A DNA stretch of 64,000 bases. Origin: Paenibacillus kobensis NBRC 15729 (lineage in GTDB: Bacteria > Bacillota > Bacilli > Paenibacillales > Paenibacillaceae). The DNA is taken from assembly GCF_004000825.1 (NCBI RefSeq), contig NZ_BILZ01000007.1:1-64000 (forward strand), given 5' to 3'. The notes beneath the pieces are model-generated. The model made no database searches. It worked only from the letters and a program-made list of their open reading frames with translations, and was not told where the DNA came from. A program made the position numbers and the translations under genes. Shown here one piece after another: positions 16,447 through 24,984 of this stretch. Numbering within the stretch: the first letter of the stretch is position 1; each line of letters opens with the position of its first letter.

Positions 16447-17313
16447 ATGAGTTGGATATTTTTACCGGGAACACAATGGGGGTTGAACAAACCAATGAAC
16501 GCAGAACATATACTCGCACGTGTGAATGAGAGCCGAAGTCTCCGGCAATTCGAGCGGCTCGTCAACTTCCGGGACATCGGGGGCTTGCCGACGATGGATG
16601 GGCGGACGATGCGAACGGGATTGCTGTTCCGATCGGATGAACCGTTCAAGCTGACCGTATCCGATATCGAGAGGTTCAACCGGCTGCAGTTCAAGCTCAT
16701 CTGCGATCTGCGCACGCCGAATGAGCGCAGACCGAGGCTAGCCCGGTTCGTCGATGAGCGCAGCACAGAGATTGTGAACGTACCGTTCTATCAGAATCAG
16801 AACGATGAGGATTCCACGCGGCTCCAACTGTTCTGGCTGATGATGAGAGAGGCTCGGACCGTAGACTTTTATCAAATGATGATGGAGTTCTACCAAAAGG
16901 TCATCTTCCGCAGCACCGATCAGATCCGAACGATCGTGACGCTGCTGGCGGATACGGAGGACGCCCCGTCACTGATCCACTGCGCGAGCGGCAAGGACCG
17001 GACAGGCATGATCGCGGCGCTTATTCAGCTGCTGGCCGGCGTTCCTCGCCATACCGTCATGGCGGATTATTTGCTCTCCAATGCGCTCAATACGGACAAG
17101 ACCGAGCAGTTGTTCAAGTTCGTGAGAAGATTTACGCTGTACCGGATAACCCGGGAGCGGATCATGCCGCTGCTTGAAGTGCAGCGCGAATTTCTGGACG
17201 AGGCGCTCGATGAATTGTTCCGGCGCTACGATTCGGTAGAGAATTATTTGGTCCAAGCCTGCGGAGTGAACGAAACGACGCTTGAACGGTTTAAAGCAAG
17301 TCTGGTCGTGTAA
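16447..17313 (+). CDS. Tyrosine-protein phosphatase (DSP-like, Y_phosphatase3)
   Basis: The protein has 288 residues from ATG 16447, or 272 from ATG 16495 (MNAEHILARV), which may be the true start because the family begins shortly before NFRDIGGLP. The P-loop HCASGKDRTG lies near residue 178, with NFRDIGG (about 40) and CDLRTPNERR (about 93) as family markers, as in Listeria LipA and related phosphatases acting on phosphotyrosine or phosphoinositides. Cytosolic; no signal peptide. It lies 49 bases after the WYL regulator and may be co-transcribed with it. Confidence 0.85.
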   Translation: MSWIFLPGTQWGLNKPMNAEHILARVNESRSLRQFERLVNFRDIGGLPTMDGRTMRTGLLFRSDEPFKLTVSDIERFNRLQFKLICDLRTPNERRPRLARFVDERSTEIVNVPFYQNQNDEDSTRLQLFWLMMREARTVDFYQMMMEFYQKVIFRSTDQIRTIVTLLADTEDAPSLIHCASGKDRTGMIAALIQLLAGVPRHTVMADYLLSNALNTDKTEQLFKFVRRFTLYRITRERIMPLLEVQREFLDEALDELFRRYDSVENYLVQACGVNETTLERFKASLVV

Positions 17314-17350
17314 CGAGATCGAGCAACAATTTAGAGCTACATTTAATGAA

Positions 17351-17389
17351 GGAGCGAAGCGGTCCCACCCCCGTTATCGCTCCCTTTTT
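17351..17389 (+). terminator. Intrinsic terminator after the phosphatase gene
   Basis: GGAGCGA (17351-17357) pairs with TCGCTCC (17377-17383), followed by CTTTTT. Confidence 0.75.
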
Positions 17390-17489
17390 GTGCAAAAAAT
17401 ACACCTCTCCACCACTGAACAGCGTCATAGTTCACAAAAACTGAAAAAGTTCACATGCGGTTTCCGCCGGAAAAGTTCATAAGAATTAT

Positions 17490-18288
17490 GCCGACCCGAA
17501 TTTGTCTCTGAATTGGATCGCTGCAAGCTGGACATGTCGCCGGACGATTATCGTGGTACACAGCGATTGCTTCCAGTGCCGCGATGAAGGACATCGATGA
17601 AACGGAACATTACGGCGTTGCCTTGAGCAGGGATGGAGTGCCGTGGACATACGGTTCGAACGAGTACGGGCAGCTTGGAATCGGGGAAGTTGACGCGGAA
17701 CCGGAATCAGCGACGATCCGTGTGACCGAGCTCAAGCTGGCACCCGTTCATGTACAGGTGCAGTATCGATTACCGGAGCCTGCTCCTGTATGGTCCGCTT
17801 CGTTTGAATCTTTCACGTTGAAGGACGCTAAGGTGAAAGTGCTCACCGTTCCGAATAAATATGTTCTGGTGTATAAAGGTGAACAATTGCTAGCCGAAGG
17901 AGCCAGCAACGAGCTTGGCATCTTCGAATTTAAGCTTCCTAGCAAAAATAAGGATGGAATCTACTCGGCTATAGTAACCGATATTAGCGAGGATATACTT
18001 GCGAGTGCAAGCTATGCTGTCGGAGACACGAAGCCGCCGGCCAGCCCGAAGGTGACGGCTGCTGCTGCGAAGACTACGCTAGTCAAAGGCTATGCAGAGG
18101 CGCTTAGTACGGTTACGATTGTCAGACAAGGCAAGTCCTATCAAGCGAAAGCAAGCAGTACAGGGGTATTCCAAGTGAGCGTGCCGGCACTCGCAGCAAG
18201 CGAATCTCTCCGCGTATGGACCACCGATACCGCCGGGAACAAAAGCCAGGAAATAAAAGTCAAGGTAGCTGCTGCTCCCAAGAAATAA
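17490..18288 (+). pseudogene. Decayed paralogue of the RCC1-repeat surface protein
   Basis: From 17584 the frame gives HYGVALSRDGVPWTYGSNEYG, which matches the seventh repeat of the 9639-12212 protein, and then jumps directly to the C-terminal Ig-like domains (FTLKDAKVKVLTVP, PPASPKV, DTAGNKSQEIKV). Upstream, DPNLSLNWIAAS is in a different frame from GHVAGRLSWYTAIASSAA, so there is a frameshift near 17520. The signal peptide and about twelve repeats are missing. It is probably a non-functional remnant of an old duplication. Confidence 0.75.
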
Positions 18289-18356
18289 ACGTGTATAATA
18301 ATCCTTCCAATAGCGAAAGATGGTTAATGTGCCCAAATTGGAAAGGAGAGAGCGAT

Positions 18357-18527
18357 ATGGATGTGACGTTAGGACCAGATGAAGTTCTGCAGCTCATCAG
18401 AAAGCTTCAAACGAATGGCAGTTCCGTCAGCAAGAAGCAGGTGAAGCAATCGCATCCCGAGCTTATGCGGAATGCGCTGTTTTATTTTCCAAGCTGGGAG
18501 CATGCAATCAAAAACGCAGAAATCTAG
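18357..18527 (+). CDS. Small HNH-repeat-like protein (56 aa)
   Basis: ATG at 18357 follows AAAGGAG. The 56 residues read like the homing-endonuclease-associated repeat: a first helix EVLQLIRKLQTNG, a second VSKKQVKQSHPEL, and the hallmark end FPSWEHAIKNAEI (compare FGSWxxAlxxAG). Such repeats bind DNA. A single free-standing copy without a nuclease is unusual but known in Firmicutes. The terminator at 18566 follows. Confidence 0.6.
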   Translation: MDVTLGPDEVLQLIRKLQTNGSSVSKKQVKQSHPELMRNALFYFPSWEHAIKNAEI

Positions 18528-18565
18528 TTCACTCTCTACTTAGCCGAACAACAAGAACGCATGCA

Positions 18566-18613
18566 AAAGCCGCACAAGCAAGAGGAAACGTTCCTCATGC
18601 CGTGCGGCTTTAT
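18566..18613. terminator. Bidirectional intrinsic terminator
   Basis: AAAGCCGCAC (18566-18575) pairs with GTGCGGCTTT (18602-18611). It lies between convergent genes and can serve both. Confidence 0.75.
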
Positions 18614-18631
18614 TATGGTTATACCTGAACT

Positions 18632-19189
18632 TCAGAGATGGGATTGAATCGCTTCTCGAATGCGCGCGAGCGTCGGAATGAGCTCCGTATTCTCGATGAC
18701 ATGTTCGCAGTGTTTGCGGTACACTACTTCTTCTGTATAGGTGTTCAGGTAACGGTCAATCGTCTCGAACGACAATCCTTTGGACTCGAGCCGTTCAAGG
18801 ACGGTCATTTTATCGGTGTACAAAAACAGACGGACGGCAGATGAGCCGTACAACTGCTTGAGCGCATCGGCTCCATCCGTATTGACGATGGCGTATGCAT
18901 TGCGACTCCCGAGCATGGGCTTCTCCAAGTCCTCGCGCCGCATGCCGTATAGCTCTCGTCCGATTAACGCTGTTTCGACGAACTCATTCGAGGCCTTCAT
19001 TGCGGCAAACGTATCGCGCGAGATGAACTTGTAGTCTTGATCTGCCTTGCCGTACTCGCTCGCGCGCGGCGGCCGTGTCGTGTACGATGGGACTGGAACC
19101 AAGCCTAATTCTTCTCCAATGCGATGCGCAATCGTCTTGCGCCCTGAACCTCCCGTACCCGTGAATATGAAAAGAAACGGACCCGCCAT
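18632..19189 (-). CDS. Guanylate kinase-like protein
   Basis: The 185-residue protein has a P-loop GTGGSGRKT at residues 11-19, the guanylate-kinase segment PSYTTRPPRASE (34-45), and a YKFISRDTF region where GMP is bound. In Gmk this phosphorylates GMP to GDP. The P-loop has Arg before the Lys-Thr and the protein is shorter than canonical Gmk (about 205), so it may be a second, specialised paralogue. It is convergent with the small HNH-repeat gene. Confidence 0.75.
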   Translation of the reverse strand: MAGPFLFIFTGTGGSGRKTIAHRIGEELGLVPVPSYTTRPPRASEYGKADQDYKFISRDTFAAMKASNEFVETALIGRELYGMRREDLEKPMLGSRNAYAIVNTDGADALKQLYGSSAVRLFLYTDKMTVLERLESKGLSFETIDRYLNTYTEEVVYRKHCEHVIENTELIPTLARIREAIQSHL

Positions 19190-19395
19190 AGCAATCTCCC
19201 TCCTTCAAATAATAATTTTCGGAAAATTCAGATCAGTTGCTCTTACTTATTTCGACGCGACCGGGACAGAATCCTTTTTTGTCCGATCGATTCGCGCGGT
19301 TATGCGCTTCTCTTCTGTTTCGATCAAGCTGTGCATATGCTGGTAGGGAGCAATCAGGCAAGCCATTCGCGCTCGTCAGAGAGGGGGAAACTTCG

Positions 19396-20388
19396 GTGGC
19401 GAGGTGGGGCAGGCGGCCGTTCTTCGGCGGCCGAATACGTACGGTTCGGTTCCAATCATCCGGCAAAATAAAATCCGCAAAGCCAGTCCGGCCGTTTCGG
19501 GGCCGGCCAACCTTGTTCGGCGGAACGCCGCGCCAAGGGGCGAGGCCGAAACGGTGGAGCAGCGGGGGCAGGAGGATGGCGCCCTCGGGCATCCGGGGAG
19601 GCGGCATTCGGCTGCGCAAGCGGACGATACTGCTTATTCTGTTTGTGCTGTTTATAGGCTCGGCGGCGCTGACCGCTTCTTATATTGACCGTCATCTCGG
19701 TCCGCCGCTGATGAACGTTGCCGAGGTGCGAGTAAGACAAATCGCGACGCAATCGATCAACCAAGCGATTTCCGAGCAAGTGGCCAGCCATTCCGATTTC
19801 GAGAAGCTGGTAGAGTGGAAGACGAACAATGCCGGCAAAATATCCGGCTTCATGCTCAACTATGCCGAGCATATGCGAATTACAAGCGAGACGATCAATA
19901 CGGTGCAGCGTACGCTGAGCGAGATCGGCAGCATACCTGAGCATATCCCGATTGGCCAGGCGCTCGGCAGCACGTTCATCTCTTCTTATGGACCTCGCAT
20001 CCCTGTTAAATTCGAGCCTGTCGGCAGTGTGAAAGTCGATCTGAACACGCGCCAGCAGGATGCCGGCATCAACATGATTCTAGTCGAGGTATCAATCCGG
20101 ATCGAAGCGGAAGTATCCATCATTATTCCGTTCGATACAAAGCCGGAGGTCGTCTCGACCGACATCCCGATCTCCTATTTGCTTGTAGTGGGCGATGTCC
20201 CGATGTACTACTACGACAATAAAGGCAGGCCGGTCGGCGACTCGGCAGCTGAGGCGCCGAATATCGCGATTCCGGGCATGACGGGGAATACAGAGGTGGA
20301 TCAGACAGGCGGGAAAGCGGATGTGCCGACGGATGCTCCCGTCATTGAGCAGCCTAACGGGACCGAACAGACGGATAGCACGGAATAA
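19396..20388 (+). CDS. yunB: Sporulation protein YunB
   Basis: The start is GTG at 19396, 8 bases behind GAGGGGG. The 330-residue protein has a basic, Arg-rich N-terminal stretch of about 75 residues, one membrane segment (ILLILFVLFIGSAALTASYI), and then the YunB domain (LMNVAEVRVRQIATQSINQA, IPVKFEPVGSVKVDLN, ISYLLVVGDVPMYYY). The family is sporulation-specific and membrane-anchored, expressed in the mother cell in Bacillus. The N-terminal basic region and the Thr/Asp/Glu tail make it longer than the Bacillus protein (about 254). It is next to lytH-like and lipA, as in Bacillus. Confidence 0.85.
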   Translation: MARWGRRPFFGGRIRTVRFQSSGKIKSAKPVRPFRGRPTLFGGTPRQGARPKRWSSGGRRMAPSGIRGGGIRLRKRTILLILFVLFIGSAALTASYIDRHLGPPLMNVAEVRVRQIATQSINQAISEQVASHSDFEKLVEWKTNNAGKISGFMLNYAEHMRITSETINTVQRTLSEIGSIPEHIPIGQALGSTFISSYGPRIPVKFEPVGSVKVDLNTRQQDAGINMILVEVSIRIEAEVSIIIPFDTKPEVVSTDIPISYLLVVGDVPMYYYDNKGRPVGDSAAEAPNIAIPGMTGNTEVDQTGGKADVPTDAPVIEQPNGTEQTDSTE

Positions 20389-20389
20389 A

Positions 20390-20446
20390 AGAAAAGGAGT
20401 GTTCGATTCGTCATATACGCATGACGGTGGAACACTCCTTTTCTAC
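20390..20446. terminator. Terminator between yunB and the lytH-like gene
   Basis: AGAAAAGGAGTGTTC (20390-20404) pairs perfectly with GAACACTCCTTTTCT (20430-20444). It lies between convergent genes. Confidence 0.8.
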
Positions 20447-20488
20447 ATGGTTGAATATGACAATGCTGAGCGGCATCCGCGTTACGGA

Positions 20489-21559
20489 TCAACGCTTCGA
20501 TTTCTTGGATCTGCTGGCGCGCAGACGCTGGCGTTCATCGCTTTCCCACTTGCGGAGCAAGGGATAAGGATCGAATGCCCACTCGATGAGTCCCCGATCG
20601 CGGTAGACGCCGTAATGCAGATGGGGCGGGAATTTGCCTGACGTTCCGGGCTTCCCGTAGCCGGAGCTGCCGACCCAGCCGATTAATTGGCCGGGCGTTA
20701 CGATATCGCCTTGTTTGAGCGTTTTCTCGTAACCCGACAAATGCGCGTAATAATGATAATAATTGTTCAAGTCTCGAATGCCGAGCCGCCAGCCGCCGTA
20801 AGGATTCCAGCCTTTCACTTCGACGATGCCGTAGCAGGTGCTCCGGGCAGGGACGCCGTGGCTAGCGAAAATATCCGTTCCTTCATGCACCCTTTTGCCG
20901 CCCCAGCTTCTTCCCATTCCCCATGTGCTCCGGTACGAATAATTGTCGCCGAGCGGCATCGGGAAGGCGTGCTGGAACAGATCGAGCTTGCCGAAGTGCT
21001 CATAGATTTTCGAGAACTGCAGAATGCGCTGCACCGCCCGGGAGCTGTGGTAATAGTCCCAGAGCGATATAGCGAAGTCCTCTTCCGACATGCCGTACTT
21101 CATCAGATGGCCTGCGCTTGCATACAGAAGATCGACATCGTTCAACCGGCTTGCGAGACCGTCGCCGTCGCCGTCTTTCCCAAGACCGCCGAACCACCTG
21201 ATCGACTCCGGAAGCATGTCTTCTTGATTCGGATTAAGCGGGCCTGACCATTCTTCTTCAGACAAATAAATGCCGATGAACTGTCCAAGCTGCGGCCTTG
21301 CTTTCGGGCGTGCCTTCGATATCGTCCGCTCGTATTGATCCACTGCGGCAAGCCGGTACCAAGGCACGCCGGTTCCGATGCTGATTCGCTCATACAGCTC
21401 TCTTCGCGTCTCATATATTGCGGCATCGCTCAACGATTGCGCCTTGTTCGCGTCCGCTCCGCTGGACGGCGCTGCTGCGGAAGCAGCGGCGGGGACGGCA
21501 ACGGCGATCGCCGTTGCTAATGCAGCTTGTCGGAACGCGCTGCGGATGATCTTTCGCAT
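20489..21559 (-). CDS. lytH: M23 peptidase, LytH/YunA-like cell-wall endopeptidase
   Basis: The start is ATG at 21559, behind GGAGGTGG; the in-frame extension upstream lacks a ribosome-binding site. The 356-residue exported protein has a signal peptide (to about residue 29, ASAAA). The middle part (WYRLAAVDQYERT, DGDGDGLASRLNDVDLLYAS) has the look of a helical transglycosylase-like or LytH N-terminal region. The M23 domain carries the zinc ligands in HEGTDIF and HLHYG. LytH of B. subtilis makes spore-cortex peptidoglycan by cutting between L-Ala and D-Glu, and the yunB-lytH-lipA order is the same here. The symbol rests on synteny and domain. Confidence 0.75.
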   Translation of the reverse strand: MRKIIRSAFRQAALATAIAVAVPAAASAAAPSSGADANKAQSLSDAAIYETRRELYERISIGTGVPWYRLAAVDQYERTISKARPKARPQLGQFIGIYLSEEEWSGPLNPNQEDMLPESIRWFGGLGKDGDGDGLASRLNDVDLLYASAGHLMKYGMSEEDFAISLWDYYHSSRAVQRILQFSKIYEHFGKLDLFQHAFPMPLGDNYSYRSTWGMGRSWGGKRVHEGTDIFASHGVPARSTCYGIVEVKGWNPYGGWRLGIRDLNNYYHYYAHLSGYEKTLKQGDIVTPGQLIGWVGSSGYGKPGTSGKFPPHLHYGVYRDRGLIEWAFDPYPLLRKWESDERQRLRASRSKKSKR

Positions 21560-21647
21560 AGGGTGAGTGTCCACCTCCAACCAATTTGCCTGCCCTGTGC
21601 TATACGGTTCCTTGTCCGGCGATCCTGCCGTTATCGTTTGCAAATCA

Positions 21648-21675
21648 TTGGTTTTTATTCGAAACGTGCTATAAT
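21648..21675 (+). promoter_or_regulatory. SigA-type promoter of lipA
   Basis: TTGGTT (21648-21653), a 16-base spacer and TATAAT (21670-21675) stand 35 bases before the lipA start. Confidence 0.6.
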
Positions 21676-21710
21676 GTACGGAGAAGACCGAAAGAAAGCA
21701 GGTAATCTTC

Positions 21711-22601
21711 ATGAGTAATAAACGCAAATCGCCGGAGAAGAAGCCGGAATGGCTCAAAATCAAGCTGGCGACAGATGGCAACTATGCGGAAATCAAGGAC
21801 ATGATGCGCTCCAAAACGCTGCACACCGTATGCGAGGAAGCGCGTTGTCCGAACATATATGAATGCTGGGCGAATCGGACGGCAACCTTTATGATTCTTG
21901 GCGATATTTGTACCCGGGCTTGCCGGTTCTGTGCCGTGAAGACGGGACTTCCGACCGAGCTTGATCTGGCTGAGCCGGAACGGGTGGCGGAAGCAGCCGA
22001 GCAGATGGGATTGCGCCACTGCGTCGTGACCTCTGTTGCGCGGGACGATCTGGCAGACGGCGGAGCGATGATTTTCGCCGAGACGATTAAAGCAATTAGA
22101 CAGCGTCTGCCTCTCTGCAGCGTAGAAGTGTTAATTCCGGATTTCCTCGGCAACGCCGATTCGCTGAAGATTGTGATGGATGCAAAGCCGGACATTTTGA
22201 ATCATAACATCGAGACGGTCGAACGGTTGTCGGACCGCGTACGCGCAAGAGCGAAGTATGACCGGTCGCTCGAACTTCTTCGCCGGGCGAAGGAGATGCA
22301 GCCAAGCATTCCGACCAAGTCCAGCATCATGCTGGGCCTAGGGGAGACGTTCGAGGAAGTGCTGCAGTCGATGGACGACTTGCGGGCAGTCGATTGCAAT
22401 ATTTTGACGCTGGGTCAATACTTGCAGCCGTCTCCTAATCATCTAGTGGTGGAACGTTATATTCACCCGGATGAATTCAAGCAGCTTAAGGAAGAAGGCA
22501 TGAAGCGGGGCTTCAGCCATGTGGAGTCGGGTCCGCTCGTTCGGAGCTCCTACCATGCGCATGAGCAGGTGAAGTCTGCTGCAGGTACGGCTGCAAATTA
22601 A
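21711..22601 (+). CDS. lipA: Lipoyl synthase
   Basis: This radical-SAM enzyme inserts two sulfurs into octanoyl groups on lipoyl-carrier proteins. The 296-residue protein has both iron-sulfur cluster motifs: the auxiliary cluster [12 protein letters not shown] (about residues 41-52) and the radical-SAM CTRACRFC (about 67-74, as CxxxCxxC). [12 protein letters not shown] and [10 protein letters not shown] are further family signatures, and the C-terminal RSSYHA serine motif is present. Length is normal. It is followed after 35 bases by yutD. Confidence 0.95.
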   Translation: MSNKRKSPEKKPEWLKIKLATDGNYAEIKDMMRSKTLHTVCEEARCPNIYECWANRTATFMILGDICTRACRFCAVKTGLPTELDLAEPERVAEAAEQMGLRHCVVTSVARDDLADGGAMIFAETIKAIRQRLPLCSVEVLIPDFLGNADSLKIVMDAKPDILNHNIETVERLSDRVRARAKYDRSLELLRRAKEMQPSIPTKSSIMLGLGETFEEVLQSMDDLRAVDCNILTLGQYLQPSPNHLVVERYIHPDEFKQLKEEGMKRGFSHVESGPLVRSSYHAHEQVKSAAGTAAN

Positions 22602-22636
22602 CGACTCTAGGTGACCTTCTAGAAGGAGTGGGGACC

Positions 22637-23773
22637 ATTCTTATCGGCGGCAAACGTTATGAACTGATCGTAGACCATAAGAACGGCTGGAACCCGTCTG
22701 CATTTCGTGACCGCTACAGCGACGTGCTGGAACGTTACGATTACATCATCGGGGATTGGGGCTACAATCAGCTTCGTTTGAAAGGCTTTTTTAGGGATAA
22801 CAATCCAAAGGGCACCAAGGATTCCTATATATCGGGACTGGTCGATTATATTAATGAGTATTGCAACTTCGGCTGCGCTTATTTCGTGATCCATCGGCAT
22901 GAATCGGCCGAGATTGATCCGAACAGCTCGGAGCCGGATCTGCTCCTTACACCGCCGCAGACGGCGGAGAACGGTGCCGAAGAAGGCGTTGTTGCTTTGA
23001 ACGAGAACGGGGAGCCGATCGTTCTTCGCGAACATATCCGCAAGCCGCATCCGGTACGCAAGGAACAGAGCGCTCGACCGGACCGCTCCGCGCAGGGCGA
23101 CGGCAAGGATGGCGGGAACCGCCATGGCAAGGCGCCGCAGCGCAAGGATGGCCGGATTAGCGCCGACGATCATCGCGACAGCGACGATCGTTGGGGCGGC
23201 GCTGATCGCCGTGGGGGCGATCAGCCGCGAGGCAAGGAGCGCCGCGACGGCGATCAGCAACGGGGCGGAGGCAAGGAGCGCCGCGATGGCGATCAACCGC
23301 GAAGCGGGGGCAAGGAGCGCCGCGATGGCGATCAACCGCGAGGCGGGGGCAAAGAGCGCCGCGAAGGCGATCAGCCGCGAGGCGGCGGAAGCGAGCGCCG
23401 CGAAGGCGAGCAGCCACGCAGCAGCGGAAGCGAGCGCCGCGGGGGCGATCAGCCGCGAGGCGGCGGAAGCGAGCGCCGCGGAGGCGAGCAACCGCGAGGC
23501 GGCGGAAGCGAACGCCGCGGGGGCGAGCAGCCGCGAGGCGGTGGAGAGCGCCGCGGGGGAGAGCAGCAACGAGGTGGCGGAGAACGCCGCGAGGGCGATC
23601 AGCCGCGCGAGTCTGTCGAATCGCAAGGAGAGTCCCGCCGTCAGACGCGGTTCAAGCAGCGTAAAGGTCAGAAGAGACTTCCGATGCCTCCACGCGAGCA
23701 GACCGTAGCCGCAACGTCTGAGTCAGCGCTTGATGGTGCGAACCGTCAACGCGGGGGCGAAGAGAGCGAATAA
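22637..23773 (+). CDS. yutD: YutD family protein with long Arg/Gly-rich repeat tail; probable ATT start
   Basis: Residues 1-100 form the YutD domain (ILIGGKRYELIVDHKNGWN, FRDRYSDVLERYDYIIGDWG, NFGCAYFVIHRH). The rest is a disordered Arg/Gly/Asp/Gln tail of about eleven units like GGGSERRGGEQPR, ending in a basic segment (RFKQRKGQKR). The typical family member is about 100 residues, so the tail is exceptional. A GTG at 22628 overlaps the only good ribosome-binding site (AGAAGGAG, 22621-22628). ATT at 22637 has ideal 8-base spacing and gives the usual family N-terminus, so an ATT start is proposed. YutD function is unknown; the tail could bind RNA. Confidence 0.8.
   Translation: MLIGGKRYELIVDHKNGWNPSAFRDRYSDVLERYDYIIGDWGYNQLRLKGFFRDNNPKGTKDSYISGLVDYINEYCNFGCAYFVIHRHESAEIDPNSSEPDLLLTPPQTAENGAEEGVVALNENGEPIVLREHIRKPHPVRKEQSARPDRSAQGDGKDGGNRHGKAPQRKDGRISADDHRDSDDRWGGADRRGGDQPRGKERRDGDQQRGGGKERRDGDQPRSGGKERRDGDQPRGGGKERREGDQPRGGGSERREGEQPRSSGSERRGGDQPRGGGSERRGGEQPRGGGSERRGGEQPRGGGERRGGEQQRGGGERREGDQPRESVESQGESRRQTRFKQRKGQKRLPMPPREQTVAATSESALDGANRQRGGEESE
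23206..23613 (+). repeat. Coding tandem repeat in the yutD tail
   Basis: About eleven imperfect units of 36-39 bases encode GGG-S/K-ERR-G/D/E-G-D/E-QPR. Units vary in length by whole codons, so the frame is kept. Copy number is likely to vary between strains. Confidence 0.85.
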
Positions 23774-23802
23774 ACAACGTGCCTAATTAGTCGTACAATA
23801 AG

Positions 23803-23836
23803 AAAGAAGCTGTGCCACATTGGCACAGCTTCTTTG
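23803..23836 (+). terminator. Intrinsic terminator after yutD
   Basis: AAAGAAGCTGTGCCA (23803-23817) and TGGCACAGCTTCTTT (23821-23835) form a 15-bp perfect stem with a 3-base loop. Confidence 0.8.
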
Positions 23837-23967
23837 ATTTTCGCGCCATAGTCTTGGTGCGACACAAAAAGTGATGCAAGAGCGCCGGTAAGCGGAACAA
23901 CCGTGCTGGTATGAAACAATAAGTGATGCAAGAGCGCTCGACGCCTCAGCCCTCGGCTAAACGAAAC

Positions 23968-24010
23968 AGCAAGAAGCCCCCGCTCATCAGTTGAGCGGGG
24001 GCTTCTTGCT
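23968..24010 (-). terminator. Intrinsic terminator of NAD kinase gene
   Basis: AGCAAGAAGCCCCCGCTCA (23968-23986) is perfectly complementary to 23992-24010, with a 5-base loop. Between 23837 and 23967 the only pattern is a direct repeat AAGTGATGCAAGAGCGC, present twice about 50 bases apart. Confidence 0.7.
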
Positions 24011-24018
24011 GAGTACTC

Positions 24019-24816
24019 CTATTGCACATCGTACCCGATGAACGCTTCACGGACTCGATTCCAGAATGTAAACGGACGGTAGCGCGCGAAACAAACTTTG
24101 CGGTCCGCTACGACGCATCGTATCGAACGGATATCGTCCCGAAGAATGCTGATGTGGTCGATTGCCAGCATAATCCGCTGCTTCTTCTTGGAGATGATGT
24201 CGCAATGGTGATGTTTCGGCAGCAGGACAGAAGAGCCAAGCGTCCGGTACACCCGATTGTTAATGGATGCGATTTCTGCGATCTGAAGCGATTCGATCGA
24301 AGGGTGAACGATCGCACCGCCTAAACTTTTATTGTAAGCTGTACTGCCCGAAGGGGTGGAGATGACGATGCCGTCTCCCCGGAACGTTTCGAACGCTTCG
24401 TCGTTGATGTTGATTTGTGCTACGAGTGTGCCGTCGACGCCCTTAAGCGTAAACTCGTTCAAGGCAATATAAGGTGCGGTGCCTTCCGATGTTTCCAATT
24501 CAATCTGGGCAAGCGGATAGCTCACGATGCGCGGTTCCGACTCCGCCATTACATTAACGAGCTCTTCAAGCTCATCAGCTTTCCAATCGGCGTAGAAGCC
24601 GAGATGACCTGTATGAACGCCGACGAATGCTACCCGATCGGTCCGGTCGAGATAGGTATGGAACGCTTGCAGCAGCGTACCGTCACCGCCGATCGAAATA
24701 ATAATTTCCGGCTCTATATCGTTGCGAATGAAGCCCTTCGCAGCCGCGAGGGTATGGAATCGGGCGGACAGCGAGCGGGACAATTCGTCCCCTCGGTCTA
24801 ATACCGTATAGTTCAA
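24019..24816 (-). CDS. nadK: NAD kinase
   Basis: The start is TTG at 24816, 8 bases behind AAGGAG, giving the family N-terminus (NYTVLDRGDEL) and 265 residues. It phosphorylates NAD to NADP using ATP or polyphosphate. Diagnostic motifs are SIGGDGTLLQAFH (about residues 42-54), TGHLGFYADW, LNEFTLKG and GDGIVISTPSGSTAYNKSLGGA with the NE/D and GDG active-site residues. It resembles the second Bacillus enzyme (YtdI/NadK2 type). Confidence 0.93.
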   Translation of the reverse strand: MNYTVLDRGDELSRSLSARFHTLAAAKGFIRNDIEPEIIISIGGDGTLLQAFHTYLDRTDRVAFVGVHTGHLGFYADWKADELEELVNVMAESEPRIVSYPLAQIELETSEGTAPYIALNEFTLKGVDGTLVAQININDEAFETFRGDGIVISTPSGSTAYNKSLGGAIVHPSIESLQIAEIASINNRVYRTLGSSVLLPKHHHCDIISKKKQRIMLAIDHISILRDDIRSIRCVVADRKVCFARYRPFTFWNRVREAFIGYDVQ

Positions 24817-24984
24817 AAGTGCAGCTCCTTCCGCTCTCATCAGCGTAACTGCTTTGATCATATCGAAAAAAGCGCTGGATGACAACGTCGGACGCTAATA
24901 TTCAATCCGGTCAGCATAGACAATCTCGCCTGCCTGCAATGTAATAAAACGCTATCCGCTTATTTCTGTGAATGGATGATCCTA

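Noticed and set aside
23206-23613. Regular repeats that could suggest a CRISPR array
   Set aside because: Units are contiguous, coding and lack unique spacers.
22619-23626. Minus-strand Ala/Leu/Ser-rich repeat frame opposite yutD
   Set aside because: It is the reverse reading of the Arg/Gly repeat; the plus strand carries the YutD domain.
23109-23708. Plus-strand Ala/Ser/Glu-rich frame inside yutD
   Set aside because: An alternative reading of the same tandem repeats; no start signals.
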